From Clostridiales bacterium (GTDB taxonomy: Bacteria > Bacillota > Clostridia > Lachnospirales > Anaerotignaceae): DNA of 64,000 bases. Position numbers and translations under genes: made by a program. The notes under the pieces are model-generated. The model searched no databases. It was not told the DNA's origin and saw only the letters and a list, made by a program, of their open reading frames with translations. This document shows positions 53,221-62,078 of the stretch, piece by piece; the first letter of the stretch is position 1; the number at the start of each line of letters is the position of its first letter. The stretch covers positions 6,799-70,798 of the forward strand of contig JAGZLR010000006.1 in NCBI GenBank assembly GCA_018364635.1. The letters run 5' to 3'.

Positions 53221-54753
53221 ATGAATATAAAGCGAGCAAAGGAAGAAATTATAAATACAGTTAAAGTTTATTTGTCAAAAGACGAGTTTGGTGCGTATAA
53301 AATTCCGTCAATACAGCAGCGGCCAATTCTTTTAATGGGCCCTCCAGGCATTGGAAAAACTGCGATTATGGAACAGGCAGCTAGGGAATGCAACATAGGC
53401 CTTGTATCTTATACCATCACGCATCATACAAGACAGAGTGCAATTGGTTTGCCGTTTATCGAAAAGAAAGTATATAATGGTACAGAATATGCTGTAACAG
53501 AGTATACCATGAGCGAAATTATTGCGTCAGTTTATGATAAAATTGAAAAGTCTGGGAAACAGGAAGGCATTCTCTTTATTGATGAAATCAACTGTGTCTC
53601 TGAAACTTTAGCGCCGACAATGCTGCAATTTTTGCAGGGAAAACAGTTTGGAAATCACAAAGTGCCTCAGGGTTGGGTGATTGTTTCAGCAGGAAATCCG
53701 CCGGAATATAATAAATCCGTGCGGGAATTTGATGTTGTCACTTTGGATCGAGTAAAAAAAATTGATGTAGAGGAGGACTTCAATGTTTGGAAAGAGTACG
53801 CTGTGCGTAAAAATATACATGGATCAATCCTCTCTTATCTTGAAATCAAAAAAGAGAATTTTTATGTGATGGAGACTACAGTTGATGGCAAATCTTTTGT
53901 GACAGCAAGAGGCTGGGAGGATTTATCCCAAATGATTGTTGCTTATGAATCTTTGGGGCTTGTGGTTGACGAACATGTAATCTGCCAATATTTACAGCAT
54001 GGAAAAATTGCAAAGGATTTTGCAAATTACTATGATTTATATAACAAGTATAAAAATGATTATCAGGTAAATCAGATTCTTGCAGGAGAAATTTCTCAAA
54101 AAAGTGTTTCTAGAGTGAGGATGGCTCCATTTGATGAAAAACTCAGTGTTATTGGTTTGTTAAGTTCTGCTCTGACCAGTATTTTTATGGACTGCTACCG
54201 TAGGGATCGTTTTGTCGCGACACTATATGAGCTTCTAAAAAAGGCAAAAAGTAGTTTGGAACTTCAAGAAGATGGAAGAAATGCAGCAGAAATTTTTAAG
54301 GTTATTGGCTTTGAGAAGGAAAAAGAGGTTATGAGGCGTAAAGAAGCCGCGAAGATGGATCAAGAGGAGGAACAGCTTTGGAATCATGTGGAAAAGAGAT
54401 GGAATGAGTATTTGATGTTTTTGCAGAAGCATTCTTTTGTCGATGATAAAGAAGCCTTCCGTCATGTGGTAATACTTTTTCAAGAAGAGACGAAAAAACG
54501 CCAAGCGGAAATCGATGCCGCGCAGGAGAAACTTAATTACGCATTTGAATTTTTAGAGCTTGCCTTTGGTCCAGACCAAGAGATGGTTATCTTTATCACA
54601 GAACTCAATTCAAATTTTTATTGTATGAAATTTATCAGTGAAAATGGTAATGAGAAGTTTTTTCAATATAACAAAGAATTGTTATTTCAAGAAAAACAGC
54701 GGGTTATATTGGATGAAATGAAAGAGTTGGAGGCTTTTTTGCAGGAGTTTTAG
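53221..54753 (+). CDS. MoxR-type AAA+ ATPase with C-terminal helical extension
   Basis: 510 residues. Walker A GPPGIGKT (40-47), Walker B ILFIDEINCV (near 118) and a sensor-1 region SAGNPPEYN are clear. MoxR ATPases act as chaperones that load cofactors or remodel complexes through a vWA partner, here the gene before it. The last 160 residues form an acidic coiled region not common in the family. AAGGAGG lies before the ATG. Last gene of the LRR-vWA-MoxR unit, closed by a terminator. Confidence 0.86.
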   Translation: MNIKRAKEEIINTVKVYLSKDEFGAYKIPSIQQRPILLMGPPGIGKTAIMEQAARECNIGLVSYTITHHTRQSAIGLPFIEKKVYNGTEYAVTEYTMSEIIASVYDKIEKSGKQEGILFIDEINCVSETLAPTMLQFLQGKQFGNHKVPQGWVIVSAGNPPEYNKSVREFDVVTLDRVKKIDVEEDFNVWKEYAVRKNIHGSILSYLEIKKENFYVMETTVDGKSFVTARGWEDLSQMIVAYESLGLVVDEHVICQYLQHGKIAKDFANYYDLYNKYKNDYQVNQILAGEISQKSVSRVRMAPFDEKLSVIGLLSSALTSIFMDCYRRDRFVATLYELLKKAKSSLELQEDGRNAAEIFKVIGFEKEKEVMRRKEAAKMDQEEEQLWNHVEKRWNEYLMFLQKHSFVDDKEAFRHVVILFQEETKKRQAEIDAAQEKLNYAFEFLELAFGPDQEMVIFITELNSNFYCMKFISENGNEKFFQYNKELLFQEKQRVILDEMKELEAFLQEF

Positions 54754-54760
54754 AATTAAG

Positions 54761-54798
54761 AAAAAGACCGCGATAGGAATATCTATGGCGGTCTTTTT
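54761..54798. terminator. Bidirectional terminator between MoxR and EamA genes
   Basis: 11-bp outer stem (54761-54771 with 54788-54798) with inner pairing ATAG/CTAT; A and T runs on both sides. Confidence 0.92.
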
Positions 54799-54808
54799 GG
54801 CGAAAAAC

Positions 54809-55672
54809 TTATGTAGTGTATTTTCGATTATAGAAAAACATTGCAATCGAAATGGAAAGAATAATAAAGTACCCGATAAAGCTAAAGACATCTGGAATTT
54901 GACCAAATAAGAAAAATCCAAATAGTGCACTGAAAATAATGCTAGTGTAGTCAAATACCGAGATTTCGCTACTAGGTGCATAACTGTATGCCGCTGTGAT
55001 AGCAAACTGTCCGCCGGCAGCACCTAGACCGGCCATTAGCAGGTAGAAAAGCTGTAAAAGAGACATTGGCTCATAATAAAATATTAGGTATGGAACCATC
55101 GAAACACAGGAGAATGTAGAGAAGAAAAAGACAATAAATGGTCCTCGTTCTCCGCGTTTTCCCAAAGCGCGAACTGCGGAATATGCGGCACCGGCACATA
55201 CACCGCCTAACAAACCGATTCCAAAGGAAATTCCTTCACTAAGGCTGATAAAGCCTGGTTTAATAATAAATAGAGTACCAATAAATGCAATTACAATGGC
55301 ACAGATCTGAAATAAGTTGACTTTTTCTTTCAGAAAAATAAAAGAAAAGATGATCACAAAAAATGGCGAAAGTTTGTTTAACATAGATGCATCAGCTAAT
55401 AATAGATGATCAATTGCGTAGTAATTGCAGACAATACCAATGGTTCCCATTAAAGAACGAATAAATAGTACCGGAAGATTTTTTTTGTTAAACTGAAATT
55501 TTTCCTCTGTTCGAATTAAAATAATAGCGGCAAAAATAAGCGCTACAAGATTTCGAAAGAAGGATTTTTGAAAGCTTGGCAAGTCCCCTGCCAGCTTTAC
55601 AAATACATTCATCAGCGCAAAGCTAAATGCTGATAGAATAATAAAAATAATGCCCTTTGTTTTATTTGACAT
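54809..55672 (-). CDS. EamA/DMT family transporter
   Basis: 287-residue membrane protein with ten hydrophobic helices in two EamA repeats (about 8-130 and 145-280). The family exports or imports small metabolites such as amino acids or purines; the substrate cannot be told. It has a good promoter of its own and is divergent from homoserine dehydrogenase, which could hint at amino acid efflux. Confidence 0.88.
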   Translation of the reverse strand: MSNKTKGIIFIILSAFSFALMNVFVKLAGDLPSFQKSFFRNLVALIFAAIILIRTEEKFQFNKKNLPVLFIRSLMGTIGIVCNYYAIDHLLLADASMLNKLSPFFVIIFSFIFLKEKVNLFQICAIVIAFIGTLFIIKPGFISLSEGISFGIGLLGGVCAGAAYSAVRALGKRGERGPFIVFFFSTFSCVSMVPYLIFYYEPMSLLQLFYLLMAGLGAAGGQFAITAAYSYAPSSEISVFDYTSIIFSALFGFFLFGQIPDVFSFIGYFIILSISIAMFFYNRKYTT

Positions 55673-55705
55673 TTTTTACCACTCCCTATAGTTTCTACTT
55701 TTATC

Positions 55706-55734
55706 ATCATAACGCAGGAAAAAAAATTTTGCAA
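55706..55734 (-). promoter_or_regulatory. Promoter of the EamA transporter gene
   Basis: Minus strand TTGCAA (55729-55734), 17 bases, TATGAT (55706-55711). Confidence 0.8.
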
Positions 55735-55769
55735 TTATATTTATTTTCTATAATTGGTTATGAATTTCA

Positions 55770-55798
55770 TTGACAATTAATAAAAGAATGAATAAAAT
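55770..55798 (+). promoter_or_regulatory. Promoter of homoserine dehydrogenase
   Basis: TTGACA (55770-55775), 17 bases, TAAAAT (55793-55798). Confidence 0.85.
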
Positions 55799-55860
55799 CA
55801 ATATAAATGACAGCTAGTTTTGCTGATTGACAACAAGAAAGTGGTGGTATTTTGGAAACA

Positions 55861-57138
55861 ATGGTAAGAAAGATAGCACTATTAGGATTTGGTACTGTAG
55901 GACGTGGTGTTTACCATGTGTTGAAAAAACAGAATGAGGAGCTTCCCTATAAAGTAGGAGCAAGGCTTGAAGTTACGAAAGTTTTGGTAAGAGATAAGTC
56001 AAAGCCTAGGGAGGATTTGGATCAAGATGTGCTTGTAGATAATTGGAAGGAAATTGTAGAAGATCCTTCTATTGATATTGTTATAGAAGTTATGGGCGGA
56101 ATGGAACCAGCAAAAACTTACATCACAGAGGCATTAAAAGCTGGAAAACATGTGGTGACAGCTAATAAAGATTTAATTGCTGAGTTTGGACCAGAGTTAA
56201 TGGAAATCGCGCAGGAACACCACTGTGACTTGATGTTTGAGGCGGCAGTAGCAGGTGGGATTCCAATTATACGGCCATTAAAACAGTGTTTATCTGGAAA
56301 TGAGATTACAGAAGTAATGGGAATTATCAATGGTACGACAAATTTTATTTTAAGCAAAATGGCGTCTGATGGTATGGATTTTAGCCAAGCGCTGCAAATG
56401 GCTACCGAGTTAGGATATGCCGAGGCAGATCCTACAGCGGATATTGAAGGATATGATGCGGGCAGAAAAATAGCGATTATGGCCTCTATTGCGTTTCATA
56501 CAGCAGTGAAATTTGCGGATGTGTATACAGAAGGAATTTCAAAGATAACTGCCAGTGATATTCAGTATGCACGGGAGATGGGATTTGAGATAAAATTAAT
56601 TGGGGTGGCGAAAAATACTGCAACAGGAATTGAGGCGAGAGTTCATCCAATGCTGATGCCAAAAAGTCATCCATTGGCTTCAATTACAGATTCCTTTAAT
56701 GCCGTCTTCATTCATGGTGATGCCGTAGATGATTGTATGTTTTATGGAAGAGGTGCGGGTATGTATCCGACAGCCAGCGCTATTGTAGGGGATGTCATTG
56801 ATGTGGCAAGAAACATGTCTTTCCGTTGTAATGGGCGGATTGGTTGTTTCTGTTATAAGCATGCGCCAATTAAGGATATTCGTGAAATTGAAAGCTGTTA
56901 TTTTATCCGTATGGAGGTAGCAGACCGTTCTGGTACTTTAGCAGGAGTAACGGCTGTATTTGGAAATAATTCTGTGAGCATAGCGCAGATGATCCAGGAA
57001 AAACGGAAAGATGGCATTGCGGAAGTGGTCTTTATAACAGACCAGGTTCAAGAGAAAATGTTACAAGATGCAATAACGATTTTAGAGGGAATGGCAATCG
57101 TAAAAAGGATATTCCCTATTTTTCGTGTATATAGATAG
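55861..57138 (+). CDS. hom: Homoserine dehydrogenase
   Basis: 425-residue NAD(P)H enzyme reducing aspartate semialdehyde to homoserine, the branch toward threonine and methionine (metY uses its derivative). Rossmann motif GFGTVGRGV, VTANKDL near 100, the catalytic region GTTNFILSKM near 160, and a C-terminal ACT domain from about 350 (RSGTLAGVTAVFG) for feedback control. Start: ATG at 55861, or TTG at 55852, which is nearer to GTGGTGG; the difference is three residues. Confidence 0.95.
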   Translation: MVRKIALLGFGTVGRGVYHVLKKQNEELPYKVGARLEVTKVLVRDKSKPREDLDQDVLVDNWKEIVEDPSIDIVIEVMGGMEPAKTYITEALKAGKHVVTANKDLIAEFGPELMEIAQEHHCDLMFEAAVAGGIPIIRPLKQCLSGNEITEVMGIINGTTNFILSKMASDGMDFSQALQMATELGYAEADPTADIEGYDAGRKIAIMASIAFHTAVKFADVYTEGISKITASDIQYAREMGFEIKLIGVAKNTATGIEARVHPMLMPKSHPLASITDSFNAVFIHGDAVDDCMFYGRGAGMYPTASAIVGDVIDVARNMSFRCNGRIGCFCYKHAPIKDIREIESCYFIRMEVADRSGTLAGVTAVFGNNSVSIAQMIQEKRKDGIAEVVFITDQVQEKMLQDAITILEGMAIVKRIFPIFRVYR

Positions 57139-57142
57139 TCAT

Positions 57143-57174
57143 AAAAACGCAGAATGGATTATTCTGCGTTTTTT
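57143..57174 (+). terminator. Terminator after hom
   Basis: 9-bp perfect stem ACGCAGAAT/ATTCTGCGT, five-base loop, six T. Confidence 0.93.
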
Positions 57175-57213
57175 GTCAATAAAATTAAACTGTAGAATGG
57201 TGAGGGTGATTGG

Positions 57214-58473
57214 ATGGAGAAATTAAAATTTGGCTGTGTGGCGGATGATTTTACTGGGGCAAGCGATATGGCTTCTTTTCTGGTAAAGGGTGGCATGAAG
57301 ACAATACTATTCAACGAAGTGCCTAAAGATGGTGTTGATGTGCCGGAAGGATATGAGGCTGCGGTGATTGCCTTGAAAACGAGAACGCAGGAAACTTCGG
57401 CTGCGGTGAAAGATTCTTTGGCAGCAGCAGAATGGTTGGTACAGCATGGAGCAAAGCAGCTATACAGTAAATACTGTTCTACATTTGATTCTACACCGAA
57501 AGGTAACATCGGGCCTATTGCAGATGCAATGTTAAAAAAGTACGGAGGAAAGTATACAATACTTTGTCCGGCATTACCAGTAAATGGCAGGGTGGTGGAA
57601 CAAGGGATTCTCTATGTAAATGGCATTCCTTTGTCAGAAAGTCCGATGAAAAACCATCCATTAACTCCCATGTGGGACAGCAATCTAAAGGTATTGATGG
57701 AAGCGCAGTCTGAATTTTCCTGCCTGGTTGTAGGAAAAGATAAACTCCAAGAAGGAAAGGACGCAGTTCTTTCTTTGATTGAAGAATATGGAAAGACAAG
57801 GGAACATTTTTATGTCATTCCTGATTTTAGCGAGTCATCTGACGCAAGTGTTATTATGGAAATATTTGGAGACTGTAACCTTTTGACAGGAGGATCTGGA
57901 CTTGCGGAAGAGATTGGTAAAAGACTTTGCGAAGGAAACATAAAGGAGAATGCGAAAAGCTGTGCGTCAGGGCCTGCCCTTTTATTAAGTGGGAGTTGCT
58001 CCAAAGCCACTTTGGGGCAAGTGAGATATTTTATAGAACATGGCGGAACAGCGATCCAGATGGACCCGATTGCTTTGATGAATGGGACAGTACGTTTAGA
58101 GGACTTTCTGAAAATTTTGGCGGAGAATCAACATCAGACAGTTCTAATTTACAGCTCCCAAGAGGCTGACAATGTAAAAAGAGTACAGAAATTTGGTGCA
58201 GAAAAAATAGCGTCTTTGCTGGAGGAAACAACTGCCCAGATTGCCAAAAAGGCTGTGGAAATGGGATATACTAGGCTAATAGTGGCTGGCGGGGAAACTT
58301 CGGGTGCTGTGACAAAAGCGTTGGGTTTTGATGCATTTGCTATTGGTGAAAGTGTGGCACCTGGAGTCCCTGTGATGATTCCAATGAAAAATAACCAGAT
58401 TCAGTTGGTGTTAAAATCAGGCAATTTTGGGCAAGAGAACTTTTTTTCCCAAGCAATTGCTATGACAGAATAG
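57214..58473 (+). CDS. otnK: Four-carbon acid sugar kinase (DUF1537, OtnK-like)
   Basis: 419-residue kinase of the DUF1537 family that phosphorylates 3-oxo-tetronates or related acid sugars. The N-terminal domain opens with ADDFTGASDMA (residues 10-20), binding the sugar acid; the C-terminal nucleotide domain has GGSGLA and VAGGETSGAV near 355. Next to it is the matching aldolase-class decarboxylase, as in known threonate/erythronate pathways. No dehydrogenase or isomerase of the pathway is adjacent. Confidence 0.85.
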   Translation: MEKLKFGCVADDFTGASDMASFLVKGGMKTILFNEVPKDGVDVPEGYEAAVIALKTRTQETSAAVKDSLAAAEWLVQHGAKQLYSKYCSTFDSTPKGNIGPIADAMLKKYGGKYTILCPALPVNGRVVEQGILYVNGIPLSESPMKNHPLTPMWDSNLKVLMEAQSEFSCLVVGKDKLQEGKDAVLSLIEEYGKTREHFYVIPDFSESSDASVIMEIFGDCNLLTGGSGLAEEIGKRLCEGNIKENAKSCASGPALLLSGSCSKATLGQVRYFIEHGGTAIQMDPIALMNGTVRLEDFLKILAENQHQTVLIYSSQEADNVKRVQKFGAEKIASLLEETTAQIAKKAVEMGYTRLIVAGGETSGAVTKALGFDAFAIGESVAPGVPVMIPMKNNQIQLVLKSGNFGQENFFSQAIAMTE

Positions 58474-58489
58474 GAAGAGAGGGAAAACT

Positions 58490-59113
58490 GTGGAGAAGAG
58501 TCTGGAAGAAAAATTTGAACAGGCGATATGGATTGCAAGAGCTCTGTTTCAGCGGGGAAAGGCAACAGGGTCTTCTGCTAATTTAAGTTTTCGTCATGGA
58601 AAAGAGATCTATATTACAGCAAGTGGGACTTGCTTTGGGAATTTGACAAAAGGTGATTTTTCTAAAGTAGCAGTATCTGGTGATCTAATTTCAGGGAAAA
58701 AACCAAGTAAGGAGTTTCCTCTTCACCAAATGCTTTACGAAAAAGGAGAGGAAATTGGTGCTGTATTACATACTCATAGTTTCTATGCTACTCTTTGGAG
58801 CTGCTTTCACCACAAAAATACAGAAGACTGTATACCAAATTTTACTCCTTATTTAAAGATGAAGCTTGGAACAGTAGGTTTAGTGCCCTATGGAAAGCCT
58901 GGAAGTGAGGATTTATTTGCAAAGTTTAAACAGTGCGTTTCAAAAAGCGACGGATATCTTTTGATGAATCATGGTCCAGTGGTAGGCGGAAGAGACTTAT
59001 TGGATGCTTTTTATTCTTTAGAAGAGTTAGAAGAAAGTGCAAGAATTGCCTGGGAACTACAGGGTGACTTATGTAAAAAATTGCCTTTATCTATGATTGG
59101 CGAAAAGAGATAA
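58490..59113 (+). CDS. otnC: Class II aldolase-type decarboxylase (OtnC-like)
   Basis: 207-residue zinc enzyme of the class II aldolase/adducin family. Zinc His in HTHS (near 95) and NHG (near 162), Glu in KEFPLHQ. Together with otnK it would turn 3-oxo-tetronate 4-phosphate into dihydroxyacetone phosphate and CO2. GTG start at 58490 after GAGAGGG. The 16-base gap from otnK indicates an operon. Fuculose- or ribulose-phosphate aldolase activity is an alternative. Confidence 0.82.
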   Translation: MEKSLEEKFEQAIWIARALFQRGKATGSSANLSFRHGKEIYITASGTCFGNLTKGDFSKVAVSGDLISGKKPSKEFPLHQMLYEKGEEIGAVLHTHSFYATLWSCFHHKNTEDCIPNFTPYLKMKLGTVGLVPYGKPGSEDLFAKFKQCVSKSDGYLLMNHGPVVGGRDLLDAFYSLEELEESARIAWELQGDLCKKLPLSMIGEKR

Positions 59114-59177
59114 AGGGTTAAAGTTCATTTTTTTATATTCTGCGGTAGAGAAACAAAAATAATATGAGGTGGGGAAA

Positions 59178-59759
59178 ATGGGGAAGATATTGACAAGAGA
59201 AGAAGCATGGGAATTATTTACAAAATACAACAAGACGGAGTCTTTACAAAAGCATGGGCTGACAGTGGAAGCCATTATGGAATACTTTGCAAGGTTAGAA
59301 GGAGAAGATGAGACAAGGTGGGGGATTGTTGGTCTTTTGCATGACTTGGATTACGAAATGTATCCACAAATGCACTGTACAAAAGCTATAGAGATTATGA
59401 GAGCAGAGGAAATTGATGAGAGTTATATTCATGCCGTTGTTAGCCATGGATATGGTTTATGTTCAGACGTTGAGCCAACACACCGAATGGAAAAGATTTT
59501 ATATACGGTTGATGAACTGTCAGGTTTAATTACAGCGGCGTGTCTTATGCGTCCATCAAAGAGTGTGCTGGATATTGAGGTTAAATCTGTGAAAAAGAAG
59601 TTTAAGACAAAGTCGTTTGCAGCTGGTGTTAACAGAGAAGTGATTGAAAAAGGCTGTGAGATGATTGGTATGTCTTTGGATGAAGTGATTGAAAAGTGTA
59701 TTGAAGCCATGCGGGAAAAAGCTGAAGTCATTGGCTTAAAAGGAAATTTTATTGAGTAA
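59178..59759 (+). CDS. HD-domain hydrolase
   Basis: 193-residue HD superfamily protein. Metal-binding LLHDLDYE near 53 and SHGYG near 93, with TVDELSGLI near 111, typical for a stand-alone HD phosphohydrolase. Substrate unknown. The ATG at 59178 is a few bases after GAGGTGG. It follows otnC after 64 bases in the same direction without a terminator, so may be co-transcribed, but there is no clear functional tie. Confidence 0.82.
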   Translation: MGKILTREEAWELFTKYNKTESLQKHGLTVEAIMEYFARLEGEDETRWGIVGLLHDLDYEMYPQMHCTKAIEIMRAEEIDESYIHAVVSHGYGLCSDVEPTHRMEKILYTVDELSGLITAACLMRPSKSVLDIEVKSVKKKFKTKSFAAGVNREVIEKGCEMIGMSLDEVIEKCIEAMREKAEVIGLKGNFIE

Positions 59760-59848
59760 GAGAAAGAAAATAGAAGAAACTAAAATTTTATTTGTATTGA
59801 TAAAAAATGGAGGACAGATTGTTTGTTTTACTATTTTTGATTGTTTTT

Positions 59849-59884
59849 AAAATAAAAGCGGGAATGATTCCCCGCTTTTATTTT
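59849..59884. terminator. Bidirectional terminator between HD and vWA genes
   Basis: About 14-bp stem with one bulge (59849-59864 with 59868-59884) around a GCGGG core, T runs on both strands. The vWA stop lies within it. Confidence 0.92.
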
Positions 59885-61080
59885 GTTACTAATAAATGTT
59901 TCATAGCAGCCTCTAACCCTTGTACAGACAAGTGATACATAGGAATTTCTTTCATAATCATTCGAACTGTTTGTCCCCAATAATCGTCATACCATTCTCT
60001 TTCAGGTGAAGGATTGAGCCACACATTTTTTCGATATTTTTTTTTGAAACGGTGAAGATAATCAAGACCGGTAGATATATTATTTTCACCGCTTCTATAC
60101 GTATAGTACCCGTGGCCTAAAAGCTCATGAGGCGCCATGGCAGCGTCGCCAATAAAAATCAGTTTATAGTCGCTGCTGATATTTTTTAAAACCCATTCAG
60201 TTGGGGTACTGTTTCGATATATACAAGAGGGATCTGTATAAAGTCTATCGTAAATGCAATTGTGAAAATAATAGACTTTTATATCTTTAAAATGTCTGGA
60301 TTTGCTGACAGCTTGAAACAGCATGCTGGAGATTTTGCTATAGTAGTACATGGAACCGCCGGAATCCATGAAAAGCAATACTTTTACTGTATTGATTCTA
60401 GGACGGTCAAACACAAGTTCCAGGTTTCCTCCGTTTTCACAAGTTTTATCTATAGAGGCTTGTACGTTAAACTCGGTTTTAGGCCCGCTGTCTTTTGATG
60501 AAAACTGTCTCAAGCGACGAAAGGCCATTTGAAACTGGCGATCGTCCAGAGAATTATCATTTCTAAAGTCCTTGTATTTTCTATCTCCAGCAACAGTGAG
60601 TGCGGTACGCATTCCAGTTTTTCCGCCGACACGTATGCCGTTTGAAGTATATCCGTTATTTCCAAAAGGGGATTGACCACCTGTACCTACCCAGTAGCTG
60701 CCACCATCATGACGTTCTTTTTGTTCTTGGATTCGTTCCTCCAAAAGCCGCATAATTTCCTCATAACTCATATCTGAATAGCGGTCTGATTTATTTTTTT
60801 CACGGAATTGGGCAAGTTTTTGGGGATCGTTTAGCCACTCCATTAAATCTTTTGGAATTTGCGCATAGTGTTCCATATCTTTAAAGAATTCCAAGAAAGC
60901 AATATCAAATGTATCGAAATCGCTTTCACTTTTGACAAGAATCATACGACATAGGTAGTAAAAGTCTGAAAAGCTACAAGAACATAACCCTTGATCTAGG
61001 GCTTCGATTAACGTCATCCATTCATTGAGAGAAACTGTTAGACCTTTTGCGCGTAAAAGATAAAAAAAAGAGCTGAACAT
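59878..61080 (-). CDS. vWA domain protein (CoxE-like)
   Basis: 400 residues. N-terminal helical region (1-125) with many acidic and aromatic residues, a Gly-rich linker (125-155), then the vWA domain with a MIDAS-like Asp239-S-G-G-Ser243 and IGDAAMAP. CoxE-like vWA proteins work with MoxR ATPases, and the partner is encoded 15 bases upstream. No carbon monoxide dehydrogenase is near, so the client protein is unknown. It differs strongly from the vWA protein at 51781. Confidence 0.82.
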   Translation of the reverse strand: MFSSFFYLLRAKGLTVSLNEWMTLIEALDQGLCSCSFSDFYYLCRMILVKSESDFDTFDIAFLEFFKDMEHYAQIPKDLMEWLNDPQKLAQFREKNKSDRYSDMSYEEIMRLLEERIQEQKERHDGGSYWVGTGGQSPFGNNGYTSNGIRVGGKTGMRTALTVAGDRKYKDFRNDNSLDDRQFQMAFRRLRQFSSKDSGPKTEFNVQASIDKTCENGGNLELVFDRPRINTVKVLLFMDSGGSMYYYSKISSMLFQAVSKSRHFKDIKVYYFHNCIYDRLYTDPSCIYRNSTPTEWVLKNISSDYKLIFIGDAAMAPHELLGHGYYTYRSGENNISTGLDYLHRFKKKYRKNVWLNPSPEREWYDDYWGQTVRMIMKEIPMYHLSVQGLEAAMKHLLVTK

Positions 61081-61095
61081 GGCTTGGTTTCTCCT

Positions 61096-61935
61096 TTAAC
61101 TCCAAGGGGAGAATTTTTTGTCTTTTTTTGTCTTAACGGCTTCTAAATCGTCATTTTTCTTCAAAAGAACACCTGCAAAGGGAATTTCTTCTTTAATTTT
61201 TTCTGAGGAAATGCCGCCTAGTTCTAAAGCTCGAATCCAGTCAATTAATTCTGATGTGCTTGGTTTTTTCTGTATGTCACGACGATTTCTAATTTCATAA
61301 AATGTATTTAGTGCTTGGGTTAAAAGATGTTCTTCTACATGTTGAAAATGAACATTAATAATTTTTCGCATCAAAGGCTCGTCAGGAAAATCTATATAAT
61401 GAAAAATGCATCGACGCAAAAAAGCATCAGGAAGTTCTTTTTCAGCGTTTGAAGTGATGATGACAATAGGACGTTTTTTCGCTTTTATTGTTTCACCTGT
61501 TTCGCTGATATAAAATTCCATACGGTCAAGTTCCCATAGCAAGTCGTTTGGGAATTCTAGATCGGCCTTATCAATTTCGTCGATGAGAAGGATTACTTGG
61601 TCTTCACAACGAAATGCTTCACCTAGTTTTCCAAGCTTAATATATTTTTTGATATCATCTACACCAGTAGTACCAAACTGACTATCGTATAACCGTTGCA
61701 CAGTATCATATAAGTATAATCCATCTTGGGCTTTCGTGGTTGATTTGATATTCCAAATGATGAGTTTTTTATGAAGAGCATCGGCAATGGCCCGCGCTAA
61801 AACAGTTTTTCCTGTGCCAGGCTCTCCTTTAATTAGAAGAGGTTTTTCTAACGCGATGGCGATATCCACACATCGCATAAGTTCATCGCTTGCTACATAG
61901 GTATCAGTACCTTGAAAATGAGTTGTTGCTGGCAT
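61096..61935 (-). CDS. MoxR-type AAA+ ATPase
   Basis: 279 residues, compact MoxR ATPase. Walker A GEPGTGKT (37-44), Walker B LLIDEID (116-122), sensor ITSNAEKELPDAFLRR. The ATG at 61935 has AAGGAG seven bases upstream; the frame continues to 61992 but that part overlaps the -10 and -35 boxes, so the shorter start is right. Forms an operon with the vWA gene. Confidence 0.9.
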   Translation of the reverse strand: MPATTHFQGTDTYVASDELMRCVDIAIALEKPLLIKGEPGTGKTVLARAIADALHKKLIIWNIKSTTKAQDGLYLYDTVQRLYDSQFGTTGVDDIKKYIKLGKLGEAFRCEDQVILLIDEIDKADLEFPNDLLWELDRMEFYISETGETIKAKKRPIVIITSNAEKELPDAFLRRCIFHYIDFPDEPLMRKIINVHFQHVEEHLLTQALNTFYEIRNRRDIQKKPSTSELIDWIRALELGGISSEKIKEEIPFAGVLLKKNDDLEAVKTKKDKKFSPWS

Positions 61936-61963
61936 AAAAGCACTCCTTTTAGATTTTTTATCC

Positions 61964-61992
61964 AGTTTAAAAGTTTTGGCGGTTGAAGTCAA
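61964..61992 (-). promoter_or_regulatory. Promoter of the second MoxR-vWA operon
   Basis: Minus strand TTGACT (61987-61992), 17 bases, TAAACT (61964-61969). Confidence 0.75.
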
Positions 61993-62008
61993 TATTTCTT
62001 TCCTGAAA

Positions 62009-62038
62009 CTGAAAAAATAGGGTAGACTATTTTTTCAG
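62009..62038. promoter_or_regulatory. Perfect 12-bp inverted repeat in a divergent promoter region
   Basis: CTGAAAAAATAG (62009-62020) and CTATTTTTTCAG (62027-62038) with a 6-base spacer. Both flanking genes point away, so it is not a terminator; it overlaps the likely -35 region of the heme genes and lies just upstream of the moxR promoter. Candidate shared operator. Confidence 0.6.
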
Positions 62039-62041
62039 ACA

Positions 62042-62050
62042 TGCTACAAT
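62042..62050 (+). promoter_or_regulatory. Extended -10 promoter of the siroheme/hemB genes
   Basis: TGCTACAAT at 62042-62050, with TAGACT (62023-62028) as a moderate -35 at 16-base spacing inside the palindrome. Confidence 0.55.
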
Positions 62051-62078
62051 AGAATCGTTTCCTGAAAGGAGAGACTTT

